Below are positions 23,520 to 30,951 of a DNA stretch of 64,000 nt, one piece after another. Within the stretch, counting starts at the first letter, position 1, and every line of letters begins with the position of its first letter. This stretch comes from Nocardioides sp. ChNu-153. GTDB lineage: Bacteria; Actinomycetota; Actinomycetes; Propionibacteriales; Nocardioidaceae. The notes under the pieces were generated by a model. It saw nothing but the letters and a program-made list of their open reading frames with translations. It was not told the DNA's origin and made no database searches. A program made the position numbers and the translations under genes. The stretch lies in NCBI RefSeq assembly GCF_030466625.1, contig NZ_JADEVT010000002.1, forward strand, positions 372,001-436,000, written 5' to 3'.

Positions 23520-23599
23520 GGGGTCACCGCACCCCCCCCTCCGCACCCCCCTCGCGCCCTCGTCGGGCCGCCCCGGGCGGAACTGTCGGTGGTCGCCCC

Positions 23600-23605
23600 T
23601 AGCGT
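23600..23605 (+). promoter_or_regulatory. putative -10 box (TAGCGT) with leader hairpin
   Basis: TAGCGT upstream of the HEPN gene predicts a leader of about 43 nt. The leader contains a CGCCGG/CCGGCG stem with a 7-nt loop and the AGGAGGA ribosome site at 23644-23650. Confidence 0.4.
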
Positions 23606-23654
23606 CGTCCTCGCCGGCGAACGACCGGCGACGGTCGACCCCCAGGAGGAACCG

Positions 23655-24128
23655 ATGGCCACGTCCGAGCACGGACGTCCCGAGGCCCTGCGGCCCGCCA
23701 CCCGCGAGGCGGTGCTGCTGCCGCCCGCCGCCCACACCTACCTGACGCGCTCGGCGTCGTCGCTGCGCGAGGCGATCGCGGAGGGCGACCCCGCGTCGCG
23801 CTACGCGCTCGCGCACGTCGCCGCGCTGCGTGCGGCCGCGGCCGTGATCGCGGCGCGGTCCCAGCCGGGGCCGCAGCGCCGCAAGGAGCGCAACGCCTGG
23901 GTGCTGCTGGTCAAGGCCGCCCCCGACCTCGCCGACTGGGCGACCTTCTTCTCCGCGGGGGCGGCGACGTACGCCGCGGCGCAGGCCGGCTCCCGGCGGG
24001 CGGTCTCGGTCGAGCAGGCCGACGAGCTCGTGCAGGAGGCCGACCGCTTCCTGGCGGTGGTCGAGCAGGCGCTCGGCCTGCTGCCGCACGCGTGGACGGA
24101 CGGCGAGGGCCGCACCGTCGTCGCCTAG
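23655..24128 (+). CDS. SAV_6107-family HEPN domain protein
   Basis: A 157-residue helical protein resembling the SAV_6107-type HEPN family of actinobacteria. Helices include AHTYLTRSASSLREAIAEGDPASRYALAHVAALRAAAAVIAARS, then NAWVLLVKAAPDLADWATFFSAGAATYAAAQAG, and a final ADELVQEADRFLAVVEQAL. An R-x4-H string (RYALAH) resembles the HEPN RNase motif but lies in the second helix, so catalysis is doubtful. No nucleotidyltransferase partner is adjacent. ATG 23655 has a strong AGGAGGA 5 nt upstream. As I recall, this family often sits near a methyltransferase and dinB, as it does here apart from the nuclease gene in between. Confidence 0.8.
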   Translation: MATSEHGRPEALRPATREAVLLPPAAHTYLTRSASSLREAIAEGDPASRYALAHVAALRAAAAVIAARSQPGPQRRKERNAWVLLVKAAPDLADWATFFSAGAATYAAAQAGSRRAVSVEQADELVQEADRFLAVVEQALGLLPHAWTDGEGRTVVA

Positions 24129-24201
24129 GCGCACCGATCCGTTGCCGGATCGTCACCTCGTCGTCCGTCGTCGCGCCCGCCGCGGCGGCCGCGTCCGCGC
24201 C

Positions 24202-24207
24202 TAGGCT
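24202..24207 (+). promoter_or_regulatory. -10 box (TAGGCT) for the secreted nuclease gene
   Basis: TAGGCT with a predicted start near 24214, giving a leader of about 99 nt. This is one of the clearer leadered promoters in the window. Confidence 0.55.
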
Positions 24208-24215
24208 GCCGCTCG

Positions 24216-24238
24216 GGCTCCGGGGTCCACCCGGAGCC
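24216..24238 (+). promoter_or_regulatory. perfect hairpin at the very 5' end of the nuclease leader
   Basis: GGCTCCGGG, a 5-nt GTCCA loop, CCCGGAGCC: a 9-bp perfect stem that would begin about 2 nt into the mRNA. Such a 5' stem commonly protects mRNA from decay. It does not match a riboswitch known to me. Confidence 0.5.
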
Positions 24239-24312
24239 GGCCTGCGCCCGTGCGGTCGCAGGTCCGTCCCCGTCGGTCCGTGGTGCGGACCGCGACGATC
24301 GGAGCCTCCTCC

Positions 24313-25572
24313 ATGCACCGTCTTCTCGGGAAGCGTCGCCGCGCGGCGGCCTTGGTGCTCTCCCTCGGCCTCGGCACGACGCTGACGCCCTCCCTCCTCG
24401 CCGGCCCCGCGGCCGGCAGCCCGGCGCCCGTCGTCCCCGCCGCGGCCCCGGCCGCTGCGGCGCCGGCACTCGCGGCCACCGCGGCCGCGACCCCCCTGCG
24501 GGTGGCGGACGCGCGTCTGCGCCAGGACGGCTCCACCGCGACCGTCCGGGGGTACGTCGTGGGTCAGCCCACGTCGACCACCACCGTCGTGCGCTCGGGC
24601 TTCCCCAACGACTACGCCCTGGCACTCGCCGACACGGCGGCGGAGACCGACCCGGCTCGGATGCTCTACGTGCAGGTGCCGACGGCGTTCCGGGCGCAGT
24701 GGGGCCTCGCCAGCAACCCGGGCCTCCTCGGCGACGCCGTCGACGTCACCGGCTCGCTGTCGGCGTACTTCTCGGCCCCGGGGCTGCGCTCCGCCACCGC
24801 GTTCGCCCCGGCCGGCGCGTCCACCCCCGACCCGGAGCCCGACCCGGAGCCGGACCCGGAGCCGGACCCGGGCACGCAGGTGCCGGGCGGCTACTACGAC
24901 GGGACGGCCGGTCTCACCGGTGCCGCCCTCGAGCGCGAGCTGCACGAGATCATCTCGACCGACGCGCGGCGCCTCAGCTACGCCCAGGTGTGGGAGGCGC
25001 TCAAGGTCACCGACCAGGACCCCCGCAACGCCGCGAACGTGGTCGCCGTCTACAGCGGCCTGTCCCTGCCGAAGAACGACAACGGTGGCGGGGCCGACCA
25101 GTGGAACCGCGAGCACGTCTGGCCCCAGTCCCACGGCGACTTCGGCACCGCGGCCGGCCCGGGAACCGACCTGCACCACCTGCGTCCCGAGGACGTCACG
25201 GTGAACTCGGCCCGCGGCAACCTCGACTTCGACGAGGGCGGTACGGCGAACCGCGAGGCCCCGGGCAACTACGCCGACGGCGACTCGTGGGAGCCGCGTG
25301 ACGCGGTGAAGGGCGACGTGGCCCGGATGATCCTCTACATGTCGGTCCGCTACGAGGGCGGCGACGGCTTCGCCGACCTCGAGGCGAACGACCGGGTGGC
25401 GAACGGCTCGGCGCCGAACGTGGGCCGCCTGTCCGTGCTGCTGCGCTGGAACGCGGAGGACCCGCCGGACGCGTTCGAGCGGCGCCGCAACGACCTCATC
25501 CACAGCCAGTTCCAGGGCAACCGGAACCCGTTCGTCGACAACCCGGCCTGGGCGGACGCCATCTGGCGCTGA
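24313..25572 (+). CDS. secreted endonuclease I family protein with OB-fold domain
   Basis: A 419-residue exported nuclease. The signal peptide is MHRLLGKRRRAAALVLSLG to about residue 37 (AGS). An N-terminal DUF6359/YhcR-type OB-like domain (LRVADARLRQDGSTATVRGYVVG to about residue 170) is followed by an acidic DPEP repeat linker, then the endonuclease I/NucM domain. That domain has the betabetaalpha-metal site NREHVWPQSHG, with GTDLHHLRPEDVTVNSARGNLDFDEGG. It should degrade extracellular DNA, and possibly RNA, for nutrition or biofilm turnover. ATG 24313 is preferred because the signal peptide starts there, with GGAG 8-9 nt upstream. It has its own promoter and a palindrome after its stop. 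Confidence 0.88.
   Translation: MHRLLGKRRRAAALVLSLGLGTTLTPSLLAGPAAGSPAPVVPAAAPAAAAPALAATAAATPLRVADARLRQDGSTATVRGYVVGQPTSTTTVVRSGFPNDYALALADTAAETDPARMLYVQVPTAFRAQWGLASNPGLLGDAVDVTGSLSAYFSAPGLRSATAFAPAGASTPDPEPDPEPDPEPDPGTQVPGGYYDGTAGLTGAALERELHEIISTDARRLSYAQVWEALKVTDQDPRNAANVVAVYSGLSLPKNDNGGGADQWNREHVWPQSHGDFGTAAGPGTDLHHLRPEDVTVNSARGNLDFDEGGTANREAPGNYADGDSWEPRDAVKGDVARMILYMSVRYEGGDGFADLEANDRVANGSAPNVGRLSVLLRWNAEDPPDAFERRRNDLIHSQFQGNRNPFVDNPAWADAIWR
24826..24872 (+). repeat. in-frame 12-bp repeat encoding the DPEP linker
   Basis: About four copies of GACCCGGAGCCC-like units give alternating Asp-Pro-Glu-Pro between the OB-like and nuclease domains, a typical rigid acidic linker of secreted multidomain enzymes. 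Confidence 0.75.
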
Positions 25573-25604
25573 CGCGTCTGGACGTCGGCGCCGTCCACCA
25601 CCTA

Positions 25605-25644
25605 ACCTGGCCTGGATCGAACAGGTGTTCGATCCAGGCCAGGT
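25605..25644. promoter_or_regulatory. perfect 40-bp palindrome containing an SOS-type LexA box
   Basis: Arms ACCTGGCCTGGATCGAAC (25605-25622) and its exact complement (25627-25644) enclose AGGT. The core TCGAACAGGTGTTCGA (25617-25632) fits the actinobacterial LexA operator pattern TCGAAC-N4-GTTCGA perfectly. It lies 33 bp after the nuclease stop and about 95 bp before the methyltransferase ATG, upstream of dinB. A TAACCT at 25603-25608 could be a -10 overlapped by the box. The same sequence would form an 18-bp RNA stem, so it may also serve as the terminator of the nuclease gene. Confidence 0.7.
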
Positions 25645-25724
25645 GTCGTCGGGTGGAGGTGGGCGGATGGCAGGCCGGTGCCGCGGCGCGACGGCGGGCC
25701 CCCGTCCCCCCGGGGCGCCTCCTC

Positions 25725-25730
25725 TAGGGT
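25725..25730 (+). promoter_or_regulatory. -10 box (TAGGGT) of a leaderless promoter
   Basis: TAGGGT ends 7 nt before ATG 25738 of the methyltransferase gene. This would give a second, constitutive start downstream of the SOS-like palindrome. Confidence 0.6.
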
Positions 25731-25737
25731 GGGCGCC

Positions 25738-26478
25738 ATGGCGGCGGACTGGTCGGTGGGAGAGCGCGCGGGCGAGCGACGGGCGGCGGCGCGCACGGCG
25801 GTCGTCCAGGACGCGCTGGACCCGCTCCTGGCCGAGGGCGACCTCACCGTGGTCGACATCGGGGGAGGGACCGGCGGGTTCGCGGTCCGCATCGCCGAGC
25901 GCGGCCACCGCGTCACGGTCGTCGACCCCAGCCCCGACGCCCTCGCCTCGCTCGACCGGCGCGCGCGGGAGGCCGGGGTGGACCACCTCGTCACCGCGCA
26001 GCAGGGCGACGTCGACGACCTGGCCTCCCTCGTGCCGCCCGGATCGGTCGACCTCGTGCTCTGCCACGGGGTGCTGGAGGTCGTCGGGGACCCGGCGGAC
26101 GCCCTCGAGGCCATCTCCTCGTCCCTGCGTCCCGGCGGCCACCTCAGCCTGCTCGTCGCCCAGCGCTTCGCCGCCGTCGTCGCCCGCGCCATGGCCGGGC
26201 ACTTCGCCGCGGCCCGCGACCTCCTCGACTCCCGCGCCCCGCAGGGCCGGGCGGGGCGCCGCTTCACCCTCGCCGAGGTCGAGACGGCGCTGGCCGGCGC
26301 CGGCCTCCACGTCGAGACGGTCCAGGGCGTGCGGGTCTTCGCCGACCTCGTCCCCGGGTCGCTCGTCGACGCGGAGCCCGGTTCGGCCCAGGCGTTGGTC
26401 GAGCTGGAGCGCGCCGTCGCGACCCGCGAGGAGCTGCGACCCCTCGCCACGCAGCTGCACCTGCTCGCCCGCCGCTGA
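25738..26478 (+). CDS. class I SAM-dependent methyltransferase
   Basis: A 246-residue methyltransferase with the Rossmann-fold SAM site: motif I VVDIGGGTGGFAVRIAERG (about residues 38-56), motif II acidic VTVVDPSPDAL, post-I QQGDVDDL, and motif IV VDLVLCHGVLEVVGDP. The C-terminal half (GRAGRRFTLAEVETALAGAGLHVETVQGVRVFADL) resembles SmtA/UbiE-like small-molecule or tRNA methyltransferases, but the substrate is unknown. It has a leaderless promoter and lies 24 bp upstream of dinB, so the two are likely cotranscribed. Confidence 0.87.
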   Translation: MAADWSVGERAGERRAAARTAVVQDALDPLLAEGDLTVVDIGGGTGGFAVRIAERGHRVTVVDPSPDALASLDRRAREAGVDHLVTAQQGDVDDLASLVPPGSVDLVLCHGVLEVVGDPADALEAISSSLRPGGHLSLLVAQRFAAVVARAMAGHFAAARDLLDSRAPQGRAGRRFTLAEVETALAGAGLHVETVQGVRVFADLVPGSLVDAEPGSAQALVELERAVATREELRPLATQLHLLARR

Positions 26479-26502
26479 GCCCGCCCGCGCGCGGGGGCGC
26501 GC

Positions 26503-27726
26503 GTGAGGCCGGCGCCGCGGCCCGGCGACGACGACGGGTGCGGCATCCTCCACGTCGACATGGACGCCTTCTACGCGTCCGTCGTGCTCCGCGACCACCC
26601 CGAGCTGCGCCGCGCGCCCGTCGTGGTGGCCGGCGGGGGAGACCGCGGCGTCGTGCTGTGCGCGACGTACCCCGCCCGGCGCAGCGGTGTCGGCGCCGGG
26701 ATGCCGACGGCCCGCGCCCGGCGCCTGTGCCCCGACCTCGTGGTCGTGCGCCCCGACTTCGCCGCCTTCGCCGAGGTCTCCACCGCCGTGTTCGCGCTCT
26801 TCGAGTCCGTGACGCCGCACGTCGAGCCCCTGTCGCAGGAGGAGGCCTTCCTCGACGTCCGGGGCGCCCGCCGTACGGCGACCCCGCTCGAGCTCGCGAG
26901 CCGGCTGCGCGAGCGGGTGCGCGACGAGCAGCGCATCACGTGCTCGGTCGGCATCGCCGCGACCCGGCCCGTGGCCAAGCTCGCGTCGCGGCGGGCGAAG
27001 CCGGACGGGGTGGCCGTGATCGCCCCCGACTGCGTGCGGGAGGTGCTCGACCCGCTCGACGTCGGTGACCTCTGGGGCGTGGGGCCCGCCACGCGGGCGC
27101 GACTGGCGCAGATCGGGCTCGAGACGGTCGGCGACGTGCGCGCCGCCTCCGTCGACCTCCTGCGCTCGCGGCTGGGCGACGCCGCGGGGCGCCACGTGCA
27201 CGCCCTCGTGCGGGGGGTCGACACCGCCCGGGCCTCCCCGGGGTTCGTGCGGCGCGAGCGGCCCCGCTCCATCGGCGCCGACCGCACGCTGGGGCGCGAC
27301 CTCGGCGAGCGCGACGTCGTGCTGGCCGAGGTCCTGCGGCTGACCGTCGAGGTCACGAGCCGGCTCCGGCGGGCCGGCCTGGCGGCGCGCACCGTGGGCC
27401 TGCGGCTGCGCTACCCGGACTTCACGACGGTGTCGCGCTCGCGGACCCTCGTCGAGCCCACGACGACCACCCGCGAGGTCTACGAGGCCGTCGTCGCGCT
27501 GCACGACGCCGAGCGGGGCCGGTCGCGGCACGCCCGGCCGGTGCGGCTCCTCGGCGTGCGGGTCACGGAGCTGGTGGACGCCGGGCAGGGCGAGCAGCTG
27601 CGCCTCGGCGAGCCCGAGCACGGGTGGGGGGACGCCGACCGCGCGGTCGACGAGCTGCGGGCGCGCTTCGGCCGCTCGGTGGTCGCCCCGGCGACCCTGC
27701 TGCGGGGCGGTGAACGGTCGGTGTGA
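26503..27726 (+). CDS. dinB: DNA polymerase IV (Y-family translesion polymerase)
   Basis: A 407-residue DinB-type polymerase. Catalytic motifs are intact: ILHVDMDAFYASVVLRDHPELR with the first Asp pair, the steric-gate region (Tyr-Ala), YPARRSGVGAGMPTARARRLCP, and PLSQEEAFLDV in place of the usual SxDE (the Glu-Glu-Ala-Phe-Leu-Asp segment). It also has the HhH region DLWGVGPATRARLAQIG and a C-terminal little-finger domain ending VGLRLRYPDFTTVSRSRTL. No obvious beta-clamp peptide is clear at the tail (GERSV). It would copy past damaged bases. GTG 26503 is the likely start. The SOS-like box 870 bp upstream may control it through the methyltransferase transcript. Confidence 0.92.
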   Translation: MRPAPRPGDDDGCGILHVDMDAFYASVVLRDHPELRRAPVVVAGGGDRGVVLCATYPARRSGVGAGMPTARARRLCPDLVVVRPDFAAFAEVSTAVFALFESVTPHVEPLSQEEAFLDVRGARRTATPLELASRLRERVRDEQRITCSVGIAATRPVAKLASRRAKPDGVAVIAPDCVREVLDPLDVGDLWGVGPATRARLAQIGLETVGDVRAASVDLLRSRLGDAAGRHVHALVRGVDTARASPGFVRRERPRSIGADRTLGRDLGERDVVLAEVLRLTVEVTSRLRRAGLAARTVGLRLRYPDFTTVSRSRTLVEPTTTTREVYEAVVALHDAERGRSRHARPVRLLGVRVTELVDAGQGEQLRLGEPEHGWGDADRAVDELRARFGRSVVAPATLLRGGERSV

Positions 27727-27801
27727 GCCTGGGGTGAGGCCGGGGTGAGCCTGGGGTGGGCCTGGGGTGAGGCCGGGGTGGGGCCGGGGTGGGGCCGGGG
27801 T
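27725..27801 (+). repeat. seven tandem 11-bp repeats after dinB
   Basis: Units are GAGCCTGGGGT, GAGGCCGGGGT and close variants, seven in a row, starting inside the dinB stop codon. They are G-rich on the + strand with runs of four G, so G-quadruplex formation is conceivable. Copy number is a likely strain polymorphism. No coding function. Confidence 0.85.
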
Positions 27802-27867
27802 GGGGTCCGCACGGACGGGCGGGCACCAATTCGCCGGGTCCGGCTACCGCGCTCACCACCTGCTGCC

Positions 27868-27873
27868 TAGAAT
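27868..27873 (+). promoter_or_regulatory. -10 box (TAGAAT) for the DUF3040 gene
   Basis: TAGAAT predicts a start near 27880 and a leader of about 94 nt that ends with the GGGAGGA ribosome site at 27964-27970. Confidence 0.55.
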
Positions 27874-27973
27874 CGCTGGTGGCGTCCGTGTCTCGCCCCG
27901 ACCGTCCTGGTCGGGAGGTCCGTCGCCGGCAGGAACGCAACGATCGTCGTCGCTTGCAGCCACGGGAGGAAAC

Positions 27974-28420
27974 GTGCCGCTCTCAGAGGAAGAGCTGCGG
28001 ATGCTGGAGCAGATGGAGCGTGCCCTGCTCGCGGAGGATCCGAAGTTCGCGTCGACCCTGCAGGGGAGCCGCATGCGCAGCACCGCGCGCAAGCGGGCGA
28101 TCGCCGCGGGCGTGCTGTTCCTGGGCGGTGTCGCGCTCCTCATGACGGGCGTCGTCGCCCGGGTCGAGCCCGTCAGCATCATCGGCTTCCTCGTCATGCT
28201 CGGCTCGGCCGTGTTCGGCCTGACCGCGGCCCGCTCGCGCGCCGTCCCGGCGACCGCCGAGACCGCGGCGGACCCGACCGCCGGCCTCACGCTCATCGAG
28301 GGCGGCCGCCGCCCCCGCCGTCAGCGCGGCGGCCAGCGGGGTGGCCAGCGCCACGACGGCTCGTTCATGGAGCGCCTCGAGGAGCGCTGGCGCCGCCGTC
28401 GTGAGGGCGGCGGTTACTGA
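27974..28420 (+). CDS. DUF3040 domain membrane protein
   Basis: A 148-residue protein of the actinobacterial DUF3040 family (Rv2169c-like). The N-terminus PLSEEELRMLEQMERALLAEDPKFAS is the family signature. Two membrane helices follow at about residues 45-63 (AIAAGVLFLGGVALLMTGVV) and 69-87 (VSIIGFLVMLGSAVFGLTA). The C-terminus is a strongly basic Arg/Gly-rich tail (GGRRPRRQRGGQRGGQR to RRRREGGGY) that could bind nucleic acid or acidic lipid. GTG 27974 follows GGGAGGA by 3-4 nt. Its location just outside the mraZ-dcw cluster is conserved in mycobacteria; the function is unknown. Confidence 0.88.
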   Translation: MPLSEEELRMLEQMERALLAEDPKFASTLQGSRMRSTARKRAIAAGVLFLGGVALLMTGVVARVEPVSIIGFLVMLGSAVFGLTAARSRAVPATAETAADPTAGLTLIEGGRRPRRQRGGQRGGQRHDGSFMERLEERWRRRREGGGY

Positions 28421-28428
28421 CCCCACCC

Positions 28429-28447
28429 CACGGGCCGTCGGCCCGTG
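28429..28447. terminator. first of two hairpins between convergent genes
   Basis: CACGGGCC, GTC loop, GGCCCGTG: an 8-bp stem directly after the DUF3040 stop. Confidence 0.6.
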
Positions 28448-28455
28448 CACCCGAC

Positions 28456-28483
28456 CGGGCCGTGCGACTCCTCGCACGGCCCG
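28456..28483. terminator. second hairpin, likely bidirectional terminator
   Basis: A 12-bp perfect stem (CGGGCCGTGCGA and complement) with a CTCC loop, lying between the convergent DUF3040 and transglutaminase genes. It is followed by a weak T/C stretch on the + strand. Confidence 0.75.
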
Positions 28484-28518
28484 TCGTCGTTCCCGGGCGG
28501 TGTCGCGGCCCGTCGGCC

Positions 28519-30951
28519 TCAGCGCGCCGCGGCCCGCGCCCGCTCGTCGTCCTCGGCCCCCGCGGTGCGGGTCACCGGCTCCCGGCGCAGCACGGAGGCG
28601 GGCCACCAGGTGGCGAGCGCGCGTCGTACCCGGCCGGTGCCGGCGCAGCGGGCCGCCACCACCCGTCGCGCTGCTGCCGCGAGCCCGTCGGCCGTCCCCG
28701 ACGCTGCGGACGCCGCCGACGCTGACGCCGACGCCGGTGCGTAGCGCTCGCGCTCGACGGCGGTCACGAGTCGTTCGAGGTCGCGCAGCGCGTCGTCGGG
28801 GACGATGGCGCCGGGTCGGGCGCCGGGTCGGGCGTCGGGGCGGTCGCCGGCCTCGAGGTCCCGCTCCCAGTCGGCCACCAGCGCCCGCGTCGTGGCCGCC
28901 GGGGTGAGGCCCGCCGGCCACGGCACGCCGTGGTCGAGCAGCCCGGCCCGCAGCTCCGCCCAGGCGCCCTCGGCGCCGTCCCGGGCGTACCGGTCCGCGC
29001 GCCGGCGGCGCAGGGCGCGGGGGAGCAGCGCGAGCGCGACGAGGAGCAGCGCGCCGGCGCCCCCGGCGACCACCCGCCACGGCAGGCCGCCCGGCTCGGT
29101 CGCCTCGTCGCCGTCCGCGGCGTCGGGGGCGGTCTCGGCCTCGGGCAGGTCGGGGGACGCCCCCGGACCGGTGCTGGTGGCCGGTGCCCCCGGCGCCGAC
29201 GCGCTCGGCTCGCGGGTCGGTCGGGGCACGTCGGGGGTGGACCCGGGGGTGTCGGGCTCGGAGTACGCCGGCGCGGCCCCCGTGCGGGCGGCCGGGGTGG
29301 GCTCGAAGCGCACCCACCCGGCGCCGCGGAAGTAGAGCTCGGGCCACGCGTGCAGGTCGTGGGCGCTGTACTCCCACACCCCGTCGTCCACCCGGTCCGG
29401 GTGGAGGAACCCGACCGCGACGCGCGCCGGCACCCCGACCTGGCGGGCCATGAGCGCCATCGCCGCGGAGAACTGCTCGCAGTAGCCGACCCGGGTGTCG
29501 AAGAGGAACTCGTCGAGGGCGTCGCCGCCGGTGCCGGAGCGGGCGTCGAGGTCGTAGGTGAACTCGTCGCTGCGCAGGAACTCCTGCAGGGCGACCGCCC
29601 GCTCGTACGGCGTGCCCGCCCCCGCGGTCACCTCCGCCGCGAGGTCGCCCACCCGGGGGGAGACGTCGGCGGGCACGTCGAGGAACAGCTCGTCGACGTC
29701 GCCCCCGGGCGCCGCGGCGCCGGCCAGGTCGCCCGCCGCCACCTGCAGCTCGACGGCGGTGGCCCCCCAGGTGTCGCCCCGGGTCGTGAGCTCGTCCTCG
29801 GCGGCGATGAAGTCCATCGTGGCGTCGTCGTACTTCCAGCCGGCGTCGGCGTCCACGGCGCTGATGGCGGCCGGGACGGGCAGCCAGGTCGAGACGAAGT
29901 CGTCGGTGGCCGACACGCGCAGCTCGTGCTCCTCGCGCGGGATCGCGGTCGAGACGCCCTGGAGGTCGGGCACGGGGTCCTGGGCGGTCTGGTCGTCGGG
30001 CAGGTCGCGGTCGCCGGCGCTCCACTGCTCGCCGTTGAAGCGGGTGAGCGCGCTGATGCGGAGGTAGCTGGGCCGCGGCCCGTCGGTGCGCACCGTCAGC
30101 AGGGGCACGTCGTCCCCGCGCTGCAGGCCCGCCCGCAGGTCGGTGACCGGGTTGGCCACGGTGATCTCGTCGCCGGCGGGGCCGCCGAAGCGGCCGTCGG
30201 GGACCAGGCCGAGGTCGAGGGTCGGCACGAGCGGGGGCACGACGAGCGCCAGCGTCGTCGCGACCGCGCCCGCGGCGAGCGCCCCGACGGGGACGCCGGG
30301 CACACCGGGCCCACCGGGACGGGGGGTGGCCGCGCCCGGTCCGGCGGACGTGCTGGCGGGACGACCCCAGTCGCCGACGTCCTGCGCGGCCTGCGCCGCC
30401 ACGAGGGCGAGGTAGGAGCCGGCGGTGGCCGCGAACAGCCACCACGGCCCGGCGGACCCGGTGACGGTCACGGGCAGGCTGATCACCGCCAGGAGCGGCA
30501 GGCCGAGGACCGGCGCCCCGCGGAAGGTCGCCGCCACCGTGTCCGCGAGCCAGAGGGCCAGGGCCGCCCCGACGAGCAGCAGCGCGGTGAGCCCGCCGTC
30601 GACGACGGGGACGGGGGCCGGGTAGATCCGGGCGTTCTCGACCGCCCGGGCGAGCTCGTCGGCCAGCACGGTGAACGAGGCGGGGACCGGCGGGCCCCCC
30701 GCCACCTGGGCCACGACCACCACCGCGGCCACCCCGGCCTGGGCGAGCGCGACGAGCACGCGGGGCGTGCCGAGGGCGCGCAGCGCCGTGCCCGTCGTCA
30801 GCAGCGCGAGGGCCAGCACCAGGACGGGGCCGACCAGGTCGGCGGGGCGGTCGGTCAGGCCGCGCCACGTCTGCAGGGCGAGCACCGTGGTGGCGGCCCC
30901 GAGGGCGCCGAGCACGAGCGAGCGCCCGGCACGCGCCAGGCCGGGGCTCAC
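28519..30951 (-). CDS. transglutaminase-like membrane protein (TgpA/DUF3488-DUF4129)
   Basis: An 810-residue protein. The N-terminal quarter has about six membrane helices (DUF3488), followed by a large extracellular region with a transglutaminase-like fold: the nucleophile in RVGYCEQFSAAMALMARQVGVPARVAVGF and the histidine in YSAHDLHAWPELYFRGAGWVRFEPTP. A Pro/Ser/Thr-rich spacer, one more membrane helix (WRVVAGGAGALLLVALALL) and a DUF4129-type cytoplasmic tail complete it. The family is thought to act on cell-envelope proteins or peptides. GTG 30951 overlaps the DUF58 stop by 4 nt (GTGA), so it is the last gene of a MoxR-DUF58-TgpA operon. Confidence 0.9.
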   Translation of the reverse strand: MSPGLARAGRSLVLGALGAATTVLALQTWRGLTDRPADLVGPVLVLALALLTTGTALRALGTPRVLVALAQAGVAAVVVVAQVAGGPPVPASFTVLADELARAVENARIYPAPVPVVDGGLTALLLVGAALALWLADTVAATFRGAPVLGLPLLAVISLPVTVTGSAGPWWLFAATAGSYLALVAAQAAQDVGDWGRPASTSAGPGAATPRPGGPGVPGVPVGALAAGAVATTLALVVPPLVPTLDLGLVPDGRFGGPAGDEITVANPVTDLRAGLQRGDDVPLLTVRTDGPRPSYLRISALTRFNGEQWSAGDRDLPDDQTAQDPVPDLQGVSTAIPREEHELRVSATDDFVSTWLPVPAAISAVDADAGWKYDDATMDFIAAEDELTTRGDTWGATAVELQVAAGDLAGAAAPGGDVDELFLDVPADVSPRVGDLAAEVTAGAGTPYERAVALQEFLRSDEFTYDLDARSGTGGDALDEFLFDTRVGYCEQFSAAMALMARQVGVPARVAVGFLHPDRVDDGVWEYSAHDLHAWPELYFRGAGWVRFEPTPAARTGAAPAYSEPDTPGSTPDVPRPTREPSASAPGAPATSTGPGASPDLPEAETAPDAADGDEATEPGGLPWRVVAGGAGALLLVALALLPRALRRRRADRYARDGAEGAWAELRAGLLDHGVPWPAGLTPAATTRALVADWERDLEAGDRPDARPGARPGAIVPDDALRDLERLVTAVERERYAPASASASAASAASGTADGLAAAARRVVAARCAGTGRVRRALATWWPASVLRREPVTRTAGAEDDERARAAAR

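Noticed and set aside
23655..24128. HEPN-type toxin of a toxin-antitoxin pair
   Set aside because: No nucleotidyltransferase or other antitoxin gene is adjacent, and the R-x4-H string is not in the usual catalytic helix. A chromosomal housekeeping family is more likely.
25605..25644. Insertion-sequence terminal inverted repeats or a hairpin transposon end
   Set aside because: The arms are 4 bp apart with no transposase or target duplication; the SOS-box core explains it better.
27725..27801. Possible CRISPR array
   Set aside because: Units are contiguous 11-mers without spacers and no cas gene is near; it is a simple tandem repeat.
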